Part shown: positions 24,359 through 34,062 of the stretch, in pieces
Layout of the letters: the number at the start of each line of letters is the position of its first letter
Numbering within the stretch: position 1 is the first letter of the stretch
NCBI GenBank assembly: GCA_016283195.1
Contig: JAEEML010000087.1
Location: 1-38,020, forward strand
Origin: Deltaproteobacteria bacterium
Lineage (GTDB): Bacteria; JAEEML01
Direction of reading: 5' to 3'
Length of the DNA: 38,020 nucleotides
Notes under the pieces: generated by a model
What the model saw: the letters and a program-made list of their open reading frames with translations, nothing else
What the model was told of the DNA's origin: nothing
The model's database searches: none
Position numbers and translations under genes: made by a program

Positions 24359-25456
24359 ATGGGCCAAAAATCTTTTTTAACCTTCCTCGCCTTAATGCTG
24401 GCTTTTAGCGGGAATAAGCCGCTAAAAGCTGAAACACCGGATTGTTGCGCCGCTGTCAAAAGCCAGCTGGAGATGGGCAATATAACCCGCGCCGAAAGCT
24501 TACTAGAGCCGCTCATCCAAAAGAAGCCCTGCATTGCTGAGGCTCTAGCCTTAAAAGGGCGCATCTTAGCCAATAAAGACGGCTTAAAAGAGGCCCTTGT
24601 TTTTTACGATAAAGCGCTAAAATGCGGTTCTTTGCCGCGAGAAAACATTTTAGAAATTGCCACAGCTTACAGTCTAACAGAGCGCCACCGGGAAGCGGCA
24701 AAATTATTAGAAGATTTTTTAAATAAAAATCCGGGGGACAGCGAATTTTTACATGAACTTGGCCTTACTTACCTCGCCCTCTCCGAGCTCCAAAAAGCCC
24801 AAGAAAAGCTGGAACAAGGCTATAAAATAGCTCCGGAAAATGCCGCTATCGCTGCCGATTATGCCTTAAGCCTCATTTATAACGGGTCTCCTGATAAAGC
24901 CATAACTCTTTTGGAAAAAGCTGCCAGGGAGCATCCGGAATCAGCCGCTGTTTTTATGGCTCTCGGCAATGCCCGCACCATAAGCGGCAAAGCCGGTGCC
25001 GCAATAGAAGCCTACAGCAAGGCCCTGGAAAACGACGCCAATTATTCTCAAGCCCGTTACCACAGGGCGCGGCTCTATCAGCAAAGCGGCGATTTTGTTA
25101 AAGCCGAGGCCGATTTTAAAATACTTTTAAAGAGTGAATTGCAAGTTAAGGCTCTACTTGGCCTCATTGAGAGCGCCCTAGCTGCCGCGCGCCCTCAAGA
25201 TGCGCAAAAATGGCTGCGGGCTGCCGCTAAAAACGAAATTCTGCCGCCAGAGGAAATCAATATTTACCAGGCGGAAATCTATCGCCTGAACGGTGACAAT
25301 AAAAAGGCCAAAGAGCTGCTCTTGCCCCTGGTAGAAAAAGAGCCTAAAGCCCAATTGGCCTGGAAAGTACTTTTAGCCATTGCCGAAGAAGAAAACGATC
25401 CCATATTAAAAGAGCGGGCCTTAAAAGCGCTAAAAAAGCCGGCTTCCGCCAAGTAA
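24359..25456 (+). CDS. Exported tetratricopeptide-repeat protein
   Basis: A 365-residue protein with a signal peptide (MGQKSFLTFLALMLAFSGNKPLKA, cleavage before ETPDCC). It is then all helical, with about eight to nine TPR-like units, for example AEALALKGRILANKDGLKEA, SEFLHELGLTYLALSELQKA, AAVFMALGNARTISGKAGAA and SQARYHRARLYQQSGDFVKA. TPR proteins are scaffolds for protein complexes; the export signal places it in the periplasm, where it could organise the neighbouring membrane and lipoprotein products. Two adjacent Cys (CC, after the signal peptide) are unusual for the family. The ATG at 24359 was chosen; it lacks a clear ribosome binding site, and a TTG at 24347 is possible. The gene is 13 bases after the preceding stop and 24 bases before lon. 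Confidence 0.85.
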   Translation: MGQKSFLTFLALMLAFSGNKPLKAETPDCCAAVKSQLEMGNITRAESLLEPLIQKKPCIAEALALKGRILANKDGLKEALVFYDKALKCGSLPRENILEIATAYSLTERHREAAKLLEDFLNKNPGDSEFLHELGLTYLALSELQKAQEKLEQGYKIAPENAAIAADYALSLIYNGSPDKAITLLEKAAREHPESAAVFMALGNARTISGKAGAAIEAYSKALENDANYSQARYHRARLYQQSGDFVKAEADFKILLKSELQVKALLGLIESALAAARPQDAQKWLRAAAKNEILPPEEINIYQAEIYRLNGDNKKAKELLLPLVEKEPKAQLAWKVLLAIAEEENDPILKERALKALKKPASAK

Positions 25457-25480
25457 TTAGTACAAATTAAGGATTTGAAT

Positions 25481-27937
25481 ATGCCTGATATAGAACTGCC
25501 TGTTGTTCCTCTCTTGCCCCTTAGGGATGTTGTGTCGTTCCCCAGCACAGTCTTGCCCCTTTTTATCGGCCGCACCAGCTCTCTGGCGGCGGTGGAATAC
25601 GCCATGAATCACGGCAAGACCATCTTTTTAACCACTCAAAAAGCCGCCGACAGTAATAATCCGCCCATAAATGAGCTTTACAAAATGGGCACTTTAGCCA
25701 GGGTTTTGCAAGTGGTAAAAGGTCCGGAGAAAAACATTAAAATTTTCGTCGAGGGTCTGGAAAGAGCCACTATTGTCGAGCAAATAAAAAATCCCATTTT
25801 TACCCTGGTAAAAGTAAAACCGGCCAAAGAGATTCCCTCGCCGGCCTCCGGAGATGTAGCTTTTAGCACTATGCTGCGCAAGAGTTACAACGACTTTATA
25901 GCCACAAACAGTAATATTCCGCGCGAACTGGCGCAAAAACTGGCTAAGGCGAGTAGCGGCACTTTGGCCGATCTCATCACCATGCATCTTAGAGTTTCCA
26001 TCCAGGAACGCCAGGATGTTCTCGAAGAGCTAAACCACGAAAAACGGTGCGAATTGGTGCTGGGGCTCCTTAATAAGCAGCAGGAAATTGCTCAGCTGGA
26101 GCAAAAAATCCAGGCCCGCGTAAAAAAGCAGCTCGAGAAAAACAACAAAGAATATTATCTCCATGAGCAAATAAACGCCATCAGAAACGAACTCGGCGAG
26201 AATGAAGATAATCAAGCTGAACTCGCCAAATTGGAAGAGCGCTTAAAAGAAAAAAAGATGCCCGAGGAAACCCGGGAAAAGATTGGCAAAGAGCTTAAGC
26301 GCTTAAAAACCATGTCGCCCATGGGGCCGGAGACCACTATGCTGCGCAATTATGTGGATCTCTGCCTCGATTTGCCCTGGGAAGAGTATTCGGAAGACAA
26401 TCACAATATCAAAAAGGCCAAAACCATTTTGAATAAAGACCACTACGGCCTGGAAAAAGTCAAAGAGCGCATTTTGGAATTTTTGGCCGTGCAAGCGCTC
26501 GTCAAAGAGATAAAAGGCCCCATTCTCTGCCTGGTCGGCCCGCCGGGAGTAGGCAAAACTTCCCTGGCCCGCTCTATTGCGCGAGCTTTGGGGCGCAAAT
26601 TTGTGCGTCTCTCTTTGGGCGGCGTGCGCGATGAAGCCACTATTCGCGGCCATAGACGCACCTATATAGGCGCTATGCCGGGGCGCATTTTGCAAAGTAT
26701 AAAACGCGCCGGCACCGGTAATCCGCTGCTGCTTTTGGACGAAATAGATAAACTGGCCAGCGATGTGCGCGGCGATCCGGCCTCTGCTCTTTTGGAAGTG
26801 CTCGATCCCGAGGTCAATTCCACCTTTTCCGACCATTACCTAGAGCTCGATTACGACCTCAGCAAAGTGCTCTTTATTTGCACTGCCAATACCTTGGCCG
26901 GTATTCCCCCGGCTCTCGCCGACCGCATGGAAATCATCCACCTGCCAGGCTACACCGAGGAAGAAAAGCGCTCCATTTGCCAAACTTATCTCTTGCCCAG
27001 GCAAAAAGAGGCCGTGGGGCTCAAAGAGTGCAAAATAAGCTGGCCGGCCTCTGTCAGCACTTATATTATCCGCAATTACACCAAAGAGGCCGGCGTGCGC
27101 ACCTTAGAGCGCACAGTGGGCACGGTACTGCGCAAAATAGCTCTGGAACTTTTGGATAAAGGTGATGAAAAGGCTCTCCTTGGCCCTTACCAGGTGAGCA
27201 AAGAAAAAGTGCGCGAGCTTTTGGGCCCGGAAAAATATCTGGAAAAAGCCACCGAAGATAAATGCTTTATCGGCCTCGCCAACGGCCTGGCTTGGACTGA
27301 GGTAGGCGGCACGGTTTTGCCGGTGGAAGTAGCCATTATGGAGGGCTCCGGCAAATTGCAAATTACCGGTAAACTGGGCGATGTGATGAAAGAATCGGCT
27401 CAGGCCGCCATGAGTTATGTGCGCTCGCGAGCCGCCCTGCTCGATCTCGCCCCGGATTTACACAGCAAAATAGATATTCACATTCATGTGCCGGACGGCG
27501 CTACGCCCAAAGATGGCCCCAGTGCCGGTATTACCATGGTCACCGCTCTCATAAGCGCCCTCACCAATTTGCCGGTGCGTCACGATGTAGCCATGACCGG
27601 CGAAATAACTCTCCGCGGGCGGGTACTGCCCATCGGCGGCTTAAAAGAGAAATCCTTAGCCGCTTACCAAGTGGGTTGCAAAAAGGTGATTATCCCGCAG
27701 GATAATGTGAAAGATCTTGAGGAAATTCCCGAAAAAATTCGCCAGAAATTGACTTTCGTCCCGGTGAGCAACATGGACGAAGTATTGCAACACGCTCTTA
27801 TAATCCCCAAAAATGATCCTATTTTTCACGCTACTCTTGCACTTGAGCCCAGCCTTGGTATAAGAGTCACCAGCAGGCTAACGAGCCAGGCCATAGGCGA
27901 TAACGGTGCTCCGTTTGGTGAAAGAGCGCCCATCTAA
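25481..27937 (+). CDS. lon: ATP-dependent Lon protease
   Basis: An 818-residue LonA protease that degrades misfolded and regulatory proteins in the cytoplasm. The N-terminal substrate-binding domain begins [16 protein letters not shown]. The AAA+ module has Walker A GPPGVGKT at 353-360, Walker B LLLDEIDK, and the Lon-specific sensor regions. The C-terminal peptidase has the Ser-Lys dyad Ser681 ([11 protein letters not shown]) and Lys724 (GLKEKSLAA), so activity is expected. The ATG at 25481 has AAGGA seven bases upstream; the TTG two codons earlier was rejected. The gene lies inside an otherwise envelope-related cluster, 24 bases behind the TPR gene. No heat-shock promoter is visible in that short gap, so it is read from upstream or from a promoter inside the TPR gene. 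Confidence 0.97.
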   Translation: MPDIELPVVPLLPLRDVVSFPSTVLPLFIGRTSSLAAVEYAMNHGKTIFLTTQKAADSNNPPINELYKMGTLARVLQVVKGPEKNIKIFVEGLERATIVEQIKNPIFTLVKVKPAKEIPSPASGDVAFSTMLRKSYNDFIATNSNIPRELAQKLAKASSGTLADLITMHLRVSIQERQDVLEELNHEKRCELVLGLLNKQQEIAQLEQKIQARVKKQLEKNNKEYYLHEQINAIRNELGENEDNQAELAKLEERLKEKKMPEETREKIGKELKRLKTMSPMGPETTMLRNYVDLCLDLPWEEYSEDNHNIKKAKTILNKDHYGLEKVKERILEFLAVQALVKEIKGPILCLVGPPGVGKTSLARSIARALGRKFVRLSLGGVRDEATIRGHRRTYIGAMPGRILQSIKRAGTGNPLLLLDEIDKLASDVRGDPASALLEVLDPEVNSTFSDHYLELDYDLSKVLFICTANTLAGIPPALADRMEIIHLPGYTEEEKRSICQTYLLPRQKEAVGLKECKISWPASVSTYIIRNYTKEAGVRTLERTVGTVLRKIALELLDKGDEKALLGPYQVSKEKVRELLGPEKYLEKATEDKCFIGLANGLAWTEVGGTVLPVEVAIMEGSGKLQITGKLGDVMKESAQAAMSYVRSRAALLDLAPDLHSKIDIHIHVPDGATPKDGPSAGITMVTALISALTNLPVRHDVAMTGEITLRGRVLPIGGLKEKSLAAYQVGCKKVIIPQDNVKDLEEIPEKIRQKLTFVPVSNMDEVLQHALIIPKNDPIFHATLALEPSLGIRVTSRLTSQAIGDNGAPFGERAPI

Positions 27938-27966
27938 GGCCGGCACCAACATAAGGGCATTATTTA

Positions 27967-29076
27967 GTGGCGCAAAAAAGCGAATATCATCAAACACTTT
28001 CGGCCTTTGAAGCCGCTGCTATCAAGCTGGTACTGGCCGGCGATTCTGTGGTTGATTGGAAATATTTACCCTTAGATAGCCTGCCGGCGGCCAGGCAACT
28101 TCTGGAAATCAACGGCTATGATTTGGAAGATCCGCTCGACCGCGAACATTTGACCGATATGTACCGCGAAGCCGTGCTCTATTTAACAGATATTCACGGC
28201 TACCACATGCCCCTGGAACTGGAACACAGCGAAGATCTGCTGCGCCTCTTCTCCTGGGCCGCCAAATTGGAAGAGGCTTCTCCGGAGCTGGAAACACTTT
28301 CCGGCATGCTCTTAAAAGTCATCAGCGTGCTCAATTATCTTTCCGCCCGCGAGCTGCTCTTTCGCCTGCCCATTTCCGAAGAAGAGCTAAATTCGCGCCT
28401 TTCCGCTAAAATATTTAGTCAAATGGAGCATTTGCAAGATCATACCAACTTGGTTGAATTTGCCACCGGCCAAAAAAGCCGCTCCAGTATGCTCTCCAAG
28501 CTCCTCGTTAAAGCCGAAACTCAGGCCAGCCATATTTTCGATGTTATTCGTTGCCGCATTGTGGTGGAAAACAAAGCCGACCTCCTGCCGGCTTTGCAAT
28601 TTTTATTAAATAATCTCATACCTTTTAATTATATTTCCCCCGGAGAGTCCAAAAATAATCTCATTCCTTTGCAACTAATCCGCCCCTACGATCATCTGCC
28701 GAGCGAAGAGCGCATTATGGAATTTTTAAATAATTTCAGCGGGCGCAATAGTCACAGCGACGCCGCCGGGCGCTTAAATGAGTTTTCCGGCCCCACTTTT
28801 CGCTCTATCAATTTCATCGCCTCCATTCCCCTAAGGGTTGATGAAATTTTGGAACTTTTAGACCCAACAGTGGCCGATGATTTTGGGCGCGTCATTTTAA
28901 CGCAGATGGAAGTGCAGCTTTTAGATAGGCAAACAGCCATTGAAAACGAGAGCGGCGCCAACTCACACCACGCTTATAAAGCCAGGCAATTACAAAGAGT
29001 TCGCCAACGCATAGAGGTAGCTCGCGACCCCGATTTACCGCCTCTTGAACGCACCGATTTAGACAGCGAAGAGTAA
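27967..29076 (+). CDS. TIGR04552-like protein with possible RelA/SpoT-type core
   Basis: A 369-residue cytosolic protein. Its pattern recalls the TIGR04552 family, described from myxobacteria and relatives; the function is unknown. The centre contains LVKAETQASHIFDVIRCRIVVENKADLLPALQFLLNNLIPFNYI, whose R-R/I-V-x-x-x-x-D-L pattern resembles the strand-helix core of RelA/SpoT nucleotidyltransferases (DVIRCRIVVEN). The typical later synthetase motifs are not evident, so nucleotide synthesis is only a hypothesis. The N-terminal 150 residues are helical; the C-terminus (HHAYKARQLQRVRQRIE) is basic and helical, ending in an acidic tail. The start is a GTG at 27967, 29 bases after lon, with no strong ribosome binding site. 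A good promoter lies between its stop and the next gene. Confidence 0.65.
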   Translation: MAQKSEYHQTLSAFEAAAIKLVLAGDSVVDWKYLPLDSLPAARQLLEINGYDLEDPLDREHLTDMYREAVLYLTDIHGYHMPLELEHSEDLLRLFSWAAKLEEASPELETLSGMLLKVISVLNYLSARELLFRLPISEEELNSRLSAKIFSQMEHLQDHTNLVEFATGQKSRSSMLSKLLVKAETQASHIFDVIRCRIVVENKADLLPALQFLLNNLIPFNYISPGESKNNLIPLQLIRPYDHLPSEERIMEFLNNFSGRNSHSDAAGRLNEFSGPTFRSINFIASIPLRVDEILELLDPTVADDFGRVILTQMEVQLLDRQTAIENESGANSHHAYKARQLQRVRQRIEVARDPDLPPLERTDLDSEE

Positions 29077-29108
29077 TTTATTAAATTTGTGTTAGTTTTT
29101 TAAGCCGC

Positions 29109-29138
29109 TTGCCAAGGCGTGTGGGTATATCCTATACT
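29109..29138 (+). promoter_or_regulatory. Strong promoter of the three-paralog operon
   Basis: TTGCCA (29109-29114, five of six) and TATACT (29133-29138, five of six) are 18 bases apart. An AT-rich tract (about 29076-29102) upstream could act as an UP element. The transcript would start near 29145. Confidence 0.65.
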
Positions 29139-29142
29139 TGCG

Positions 29143-29158
29143 CGGCAGTTTGCTGCCG
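29143..29158 (+). promoter_or_regulatory. Leader hairpin of the three-paralog operon
   Basis: CGGCAG (29143-29148) and CTGCCG (29153-29158) form a perfect 6-base stem with the tetraloop TTTG. It lies where the transcript is expected to start and ten bases before the strong ribosome binding site AGGAGG of the first paralog, so it could protect the mRNA 5' end. Confidence 0.5.
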
Positions 29159-29178
29159 GTATGTGTCAGGAGGTTTTA

Positions 29179-30978
29179 ATGGTTAGCGGAATTAGCGGGG
29201 GCTCCAATTGGGACCTAAATATCCAGAGCGAAGAGCTGGGGCGGGCACAAAAAACTCAGCAATTAGATGAATTAAACCAAGAAGAAGCCTTAAAAGGGCT
29301 CGAAGAGCAAAGGCAGCTGGAAGCCAGTAAAACGCCCAGTGACGAAGACTGGGCCAAAATTACCGACGAGTTCAAATCCAGAAATGTAGAATTCCAGTTC
29401 GACCCCAACGAAGCGCCCTATCAGTTGCAACTTGATAACGCCGGCAAGCTGGTTGATAATGATATAAATTTTAATATTTCCGCTTCACTGACGCGTGATT
29501 TGTATAATATGGTTGTCGATTCGGTGGCCGAACTCGCCAAAGCGGCCATGACAAACGACGAAGCCATAAAAAGCGCCGATGTAGCCAGCCGCCAAAAAGA
29601 TCAGGATTTTGCCGCCGAGTGGCAAAAAGCCGTGGTGGATGAAGCTCTTAAAGCCACCAGCGACACCATCCGCGAGCTGGCAACGCAGGATTTAGCAAAA
29701 GACGAGCGCTTAAAAAGTGCTGCCCCGCGCCCGCTGCCCAAAGTGGAAGAGAGCCAGAATACTCAGTCGGCCAGAGCACTGCGCATTGATGACCCGCGCC
29801 AGCGTTTTGCGAATATAATGCCCATAAATCGCCCGCAGGAACCCAGGCCGGTTACCAAAACCGATAAAAGTGCCGAAGCGCAAAAAGCCCCGAAAGATTT
29901 TTCGCTTTCTGCCGACCTGCGCACGCGCATGATGCTGGGCAATCAGCGCCTGGCCGCCGCCGGAGCCGGAGTCGGAGCCGAAAAACCGGTGCCACCCGCC
30001 AATAAGAGCACCGCCACCAGCCAAACAACCAGAAACCAAAGTAATAGACCATTACAAAACAGCAGCGCAGCCAGCTCGGCCAGCCAAGCCAACAATGAAG
30101 CCAGGCTGCCACTAAATCTGGCCGAAAAGTGCTCTGCAAGATTTGCTTCCTTCATGGCCGAAGCGGCTACTTACGGCTTTTCTATGGACATAAACGGGCT
30201 CATCCAGTTTGTCATCCGCGAGGCCTATTTGCAAGGACTTGAAGACATCGTTTATGTGCGCGACAAAGTGCAATATAACATTGCTGCCAAAAAAGTGCTG
30301 CGCGCCGCTTTAAACGATGCCAGAAGCGAAGAGACGCGCGTAAAAACCAAAGCCGCCGAAGATTTAAGAGCTGTTTATGCCAAACATGATGAGGATATTG
30401 CCGCTGAGCATGCGCGCGTTGGCGATGCCAGATGGAACGGCGCCAATATCAGTGATGACGAAATAGATGAAATTATAAATAATTATTACAACTACAATAA
30501 CTCCACCGGGCAATATCGAGCTAAACAATATGGGGTGGATCCATCAGATTATGATTCCATCGAAGAAGTCAGGGCAGCTTTTAGAGCCTCACCTGCTTTA
30601 ATTGAGGAAAAGGGCACTTATGAAGCCGCTTATAAGAGTGCTCACCCCTATGACCCTCCGGCAGATAAAGCCGAACAATGGCTCGATGACAAAGCCAATA
30701 GCTATCTTGAGGGCTTTAATGCTTTGGTACTCGATCAAAGTCAGGATCCGCCGCAAATGGTTAAAAGCCAAAATACCACTATCAAAACTACTAAAGACCT
30801 TGAAGACCACATCAAAAGCATGGAAGAGACCCTGGCCTCTTTGGGCGACGATGCCCAGCTTTTAAACACCGATTTACAAAGCGTGATGCAAAAGCAACAG
30901 GAATTCATCAATATGCTCTCCAATGTCAGCAAATTACTCAGCAATACAGCTCTGGCTGTCATCCGCAAGATAGGTTAA
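29179..30978 (+). CDS. Paralog 1 of a three-gene family, function unknown (599 aa)
   Basis: I do not recognise a named family. The protein starts MVSGISGGSNWDLNIQS, uncharged for the first twelve residues or so and without a signal peptide. An Asp/Glu-rich helical region follows, then a shared segment ASLTRDLYNMV with EWQKAVVDEAL (about 102-175), a Pro/Ser/Asn/Gln-rich linker, and a central module (about 318-375) with FASFMAEAATYG, VIREAYLQGLEDI and VRDKVQYN. A second helical region precedes the conserved end LGDDAQLLNTDLQ, KQQEFINMLSNVSKLL and TALAVIRKIG (to 599). The start at 29179 is set by AGGAGG six bases upstream; the frame upstream (to 29119) overlaps the promoter. Ten bases separate it from paralog 2. 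The architecture suggests a self-assembling, possibly secreted subunit (inference). Confidence 0.8.
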   Translation: MVSGISGGSNWDLNIQSEELGRAQKTQQLDELNQEEALKGLEEQRQLEASKTPSDEDWAKITDEFKSRNVEFQFDPNEAPYQLQLDNAGKLVDNDINFNISASLTRDLYNMVVDSVAELAKAAMTNDEAIKSADVASRQKDQDFAAEWQKAVVDEALKATSDTIRELATQDLAKDERLKSAAPRPLPKVEESQNTQSARALRIDDPRQRFANIMPINRPQEPRPVTKTDKSAEAQKAPKDFSLSADLRTRMMLGNQRLAAAGAGVGAEKPVPPANKSTATSQTTRNQSNRPLQNSSAASSASQANNEARLPLNLAEKCSARFASFMAEAATYGFSMDINGLIQFVIREAYLQGLEDIVYVRDKVQYNIAAKKVLRAALNDARSEETRVKTKAAEDLRAVYAKHDEDIAAEHARVGDARWNGANISDDEIDEIINNYYNYNNSTGQYRAKQYGVDPSDYDSIEEVRAAFRASPALIEEKGTYEAAYKSAHPYDPPADKAEQWLDDKANSYLEGFNALVLDQSQDPPQMVKSQNTTIKTTKDLEDHIKSMEETLASLGDDAQLLNTDLQSVMQKQQEFINMLSNVSKLLSNTALAVIRKIG

Positions 30979-30988
30979 GGAGAAGGCC

Positions 30989-32494
30989 ATGGTCAGCACC
31001 AATTATAATTATAGAGTTCCCGTTTATACCGAGCCGGTAACAACAGCTCCCGAAGTACAAACACCGGCCGGGGAAGTAGCTACAGAGCTCACTACCGAAG
31101 AGATTTTAGCTACCGTTTTCACCAAAATGCTGAACGATGCCGTAGCGGCCGACCCGGAATGGGCCGATCTCTCGCAGCGCCTTAATGCTCAAGGCAAAAA
31201 CAGCCTGGAAATAGATCTTGAAGATTTCGGTATTGATTTCAATGAGCTGGCGGCCAATAACGCTCCGGATGTTTTTGTTCCGGCCTCTCTTTTAAAAGCC
31301 CAGCAAGAGCTCGCCGACCTAGTGCTCGATACTGCCAAAGTGGCCATGGGCGAAACGCTTTCTAAAGCCGATATGCAAAAAATTGCCGGCATTGAAAGCG
31401 CCCCTTGGCAAGAGGCCGTGATTCAATATGCTTTTAGCATGAACCCGGCAGCCATTGATACTAAGCCGGCCGAAAAACCCACTGCACCCTTAAGCAAAGA
31501 TATTCACCGCGAAGTTAAAAGCCAGGCCCCGCTTCTCGGCACCTTTAGCGTCAGCAGTATGCTGACCACCGCCCAAGCCAAACCGGCCGAAAAGAAAATA
31601 ACCAGTACGCCCAAAGCGCCGCCGCCGGTTAATCTGGCTAATTATAAAAGCGCTTCTTTACATAGCCAATTTGCGGCTACTCATGCCGCTGCTAAGGCTC
31701 CCGCCCCAAAGAGTGAATCGGCAGATGCCATAGAGGCCAAAACCGGTGTTTTGAATTTAGGTATGGCCCGGGCCGTATCTGCTAAATTCTCTTCATTTTT
31801 AGCTACTTGCGCGGCAGACGGCATTCCAACCAATGTTTATGACATTGTGCAGTGGGTTTTGCGCCAGGCCTATATGGAAGGCATTGAAGATTTAGTCTAT
31901 CGCCGCGACAAAGTAATGCTGGCCAATAAAGCCAAAGAGGCCCTGCGCAAAGAGGCGGCGGCAGCCAGAGCGGAAAAAACGCGCATAAATGCCGAAGCAG
32001 CGGCTTATGTCAAAGATCTTGTCACCAACTACCCGGCCATGCGGGAAGCCAAAAAGAAAGAGCTGGAGGCCGAAGCCGAAAAGAAATATCCTTGGTACAA
32101 ATACCCATTGTCCAAAAAAACAAAGCGCAATAATTATGTAAACGATAACCTGGAAGCATGGGAAAAAACCCATAAACCAACTCCGGAAAATATCACCAAA
32201 AATCTGGATAGCAAAAAGGACGAACTGACCAGCGTCGGCAAATATGTCCTCGATATGAACCAGAATCCGCCTAAGATGATAAAGAGCGGTAAAAAATGTT
32301 CTTCTATGGCCGAGCTGGATGATTATATCAAAGAGCTGGAAAATAAAATGTCCTCCATCGGCGACGATGCCCAGCTTTCCAATGTTGACTTGCAAACGGT
32401 GCTGGAAAAGCAACAGGAGCTCATAAAAACCCTCTCCAACCTCGGTAAACTACTCCATGATACGGCGCTCGCCATCATTCGCAAAATAGGTTAA
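30989..32494 (+). CDS. Paralog 2 of a three-gene family, function unknown (501 aa)
   Basis: The second member of the triad. It starts MVSTNYNYRVPVYTEPVTT: the same MVS start, Asn/Tyr/Thr-rich, with a single Arg before residue 15. Then come the shared VPASLLKAQQELADLVLDTAKVA with PWQEAVIQYAF, the DIHREV segment and a Pro/Ala/Lys linker. The central module (about 262-320) has KFSSFLATCAADGIPTNV, WVLRQAYMEGIEDL and YRRDKVMLANKAKEALR. A strongly charged coiled coil (KKKELEAEAEKKYPWYKYPLSKK) leads to the conserved end IGDDAQLSNVDLQ, KQQELIKTLSNLGKLL and TALAIIRKIG. The ribosome binding site GGAGAAGG precedes the ATG. It is 11 bases from paralog 3. The middle coiled coil differs in length and sequence from paralogs 1 and 3, so the family diversifies there while both shared modules are kept. 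Confidence 0.8.
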   Translation: MVSTNYNYRVPVYTEPVTTAPEVQTPAGEVATELTTEEILATVFTKMLNDAVAADPEWADLSQRLNAQGKNSLEIDLEDFGIDFNELAANNAPDVFVPASLLKAQQELADLVLDTAKVAMGETLSKADMQKIAGIESAPWQEAVIQYAFSMNPAAIDTKPAEKPTAPLSKDIHREVKSQAPLLGTFSVSSMLTTAQAKPAEKKITSTPKAPPPVNLANYKSASLHSQFAATHAAAKAPAPKSESADAIEAKTGVLNLGMARAVSAKFSSFLATCAADGIPTNVYDIVQWVLRQAYMEGIEDLVYRRDKVMLANKAKEALRKEAAAARAEKTRINAEAAAYVKDLVTNYPAMREAKKKELEAEAEKKYPWYKYPLSKKTKRNNYVNDNLEAWEKTHKPTPENITKNLDSKKDELTSVGKYVLDMNQNPPKMIKSGKKCSSMAELDDYIKELENKMSSIGDDAQLSNVDLQTVLEKQQELIKTLSNLGKLLHDTALAIIRKIG

Positions 32495-32505
32495 AGGAGT
32501 TCAAA

Positions 32506-34050
32506 ATGGTTAGCAGTATCGGCTCTTCTTCTATTTACGATCAATATGCCAATTATCAGTGGCCGCAGTCAAATGCGCCCCAAAATCTGGAGGCTCTTTC
32601 CGATGAAGAAATTGCTAAATTAAATATAAATATAGATGATAACGACCCACTTAAAGATCTCGCGCTGGAGGAGCAGGAGGCTCTCTTTGCCGCTATTTTT
32701 GATGCCACTTATAATGAATACATCATTAATCAAAACGCAAAGACAGCCGCTGCCATTGATCCAGAACTTAGGGAATTAAAACAAAAATTCAGCGAAATGG
32801 GTTCTTCTTTTTCCTTTAACCAGGAAAAGCACGCTCTGCCGGAAATGAACGAAAAGGGCGAAGTCACCGAAAGCGAAGAAAAATATTTTATTCCCGCATC
32901 GCTCTTAAACGAAAAAGCGCTCCTAGAAATAGCCCTCGTAGATGTCTTTAAAGCCGCTTTAGGGCAAGCCGGTAATACCATAAAAGCGGCCCGCCCTATC
33001 GACCTGCCGGCCTGGCAGGAGGAGTGCGTCGCCGAAGCGCTCGGCAAAAGTGCCGATATTATCGACACCACGCCGGTGGTGCTCTCGGAGAGCGAACGCT
33101 TTAGGCCAATAGATAAAGATATTTCCCGGCGCCTCGACAGCACGCGCACTCAGGCCGGCGTTTTTACGCTGAAAAGCGCCATGACCGGCCGGGGCGCCAT
33201 TAAAGATACCCCCAAAGAGCCGGTAAAAAACGATGTCTCCGCTTTTGCCTCTTTTGCGCAAAAAAAGCCGGATATTTCCATTGAAGTGAAAAAGCCGGAA
33301 AATGCCGTTGCCGCTTTTGCTGCCGCCAGCGGTGGAGCCGGAGCCGCTTCGGGCCTTAAGATCACCATCAATTACAAAGGGCCGAAAATTCCTTTTAATA
33401 CCGCCCACAATGCCTGCGGGCGCTTCTCCAGCTTTTTGGCAAATTGCGCAGCCGGTGGCATACCGACAGATATCAACGCTCTAATTCTCTGGGTGCTCAG
33501 AGAGTCTTACAAAGAGGGCATGAATATTTTGGTTGATGTGCGCGAAAGAGTGAAATTTTTCAACAACTTAAAGAGCCAGATCCGCGATGTTTTGAAAGAT
33601 CTTAACGCAGCCAAGACCAAATATACCAAGGCGGCCACCGATAATGCCATAGAAGAACGCAAAAAATATGTAGAGGAGCATAAAAACGATAACGAAAACA
33701 GCGATGCCAACAGCGCCGGCGCCGAGTTTGACCGGGAATCTTATGATGCCGTTTACGGCCAATATGACATCAGCGCCGAAGGGCTTACCCGTTATTGTTA
33801 CAACGATAGTTATACCGGCATACCGGCCACTGTCACCAAAGGCGGCAAAGAAATTAAAACCATGAAGGAGCTGGAATCTTATATCAAAGAGATGGAAGGC
33901 AAGCTCTCTTCCATAGGCGATGACGCGCAGGTGCAAAATATCAATTTGCAAAATGCCATGCAAAAACAATCGCAGCTCATTCAAACTCTCTCCAATTTGC
34001 AAAAACTTTTGCACGATACCGCCCAAGCCATTGTGCAGCGGCTTTCATGA
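32506..34050 (+). CDS. Paralog 3 of a three-gene family, function unknown (514 aa)
   Basis: The third member. It starts MVSSIGSSSIYDQYANYQW, Ser/Tyr/Asn-rich with no basic residue. The shared IPASLLNEKALLEIALVDVFKAALG, PAWQEECVAEAL and DKDISRRLDS segments follow, then an Ala/Pro/Lys-rich linker. The central module (about 300-358) has GRFSSFLANCAAGGIPTDI, WVLRESYKEGMNIL and VRERVKFFNNLKSQIRD. It ends with IGDDAQVQNINLQ, KQSQLIQTLSNLQKLL and TAQAIVQRLS; the terminal RKIG of the other two is RLS here. Its ribosome binding site is AAAGGAG, and it is followed after 12 bases by the CinA-like gene. The last ~75 residues of the three proteins are far more alike than the rest, implying a shared partner or assembly interface there. 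Confidence 0.8.
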   Translation: MVSSIGSSSIYDQYANYQWPQSNAPQNLEALSDEEIAKLNINIDDNDPLKDLALEEQEALFAAIFDATYNEYIINQNAKTAAAIDPELRELKQKFSEMGSSFSFNQEKHALPEMNEKGEVTESEEKYFIPASLLNEKALLEIALVDVFKAALGQAGNTIKAARPIDLPAWQEECVAEALGKSADIIDTTPVVLSESERFRPIDKDISRRLDSTRTQAGVFTLKSAMTGRGAIKDTPKEPVKNDVSAFASFAQKKPDISIEVKKPENAVAAFAAASGGAGAASGLKITINYKGPKIPFNTAHNACGRFSSFLANCAAGGIPTDINALILWVLRESYKEGMNILVDVRERVKFFNNLKSQIRDVLKDLNAAKTKYTKAATDNAIEERKKYVEEHKNDNENSDANSAGAEFDRESYDAVYGQYDISAEGLTRYCYNDSYTGIPATVTKGGKEIKTMKELESYIKEMEGKLSSIGDDAQVQNINLQNAMQKQSQLIQTLSNLQKLLHDTAQAIVQRLS

Positions 34051-34062
34051 TATAGGTAATAT

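Noticed and set aside
26303-26836. 177-residue frame antisense to lon
   Set aside because: It lies wholly inside the AAA+ coding region on the other strand, with no start signal or recognisable domain.
32959-33408. 149-residue minus-strand frame opposite paralog 3
   Set aside because: Low-complexity shadow of the coding strand; paralog 3 fits the other two paralogs.
29179-34050. Firm assignment of the triad to a type III secretion filament, needle or translocator family
   Set aside because: Only the uncharged leaders and the helical closing segment recall such proteins; no diagnostic motif and no secretion apparatus gene lies in the window.
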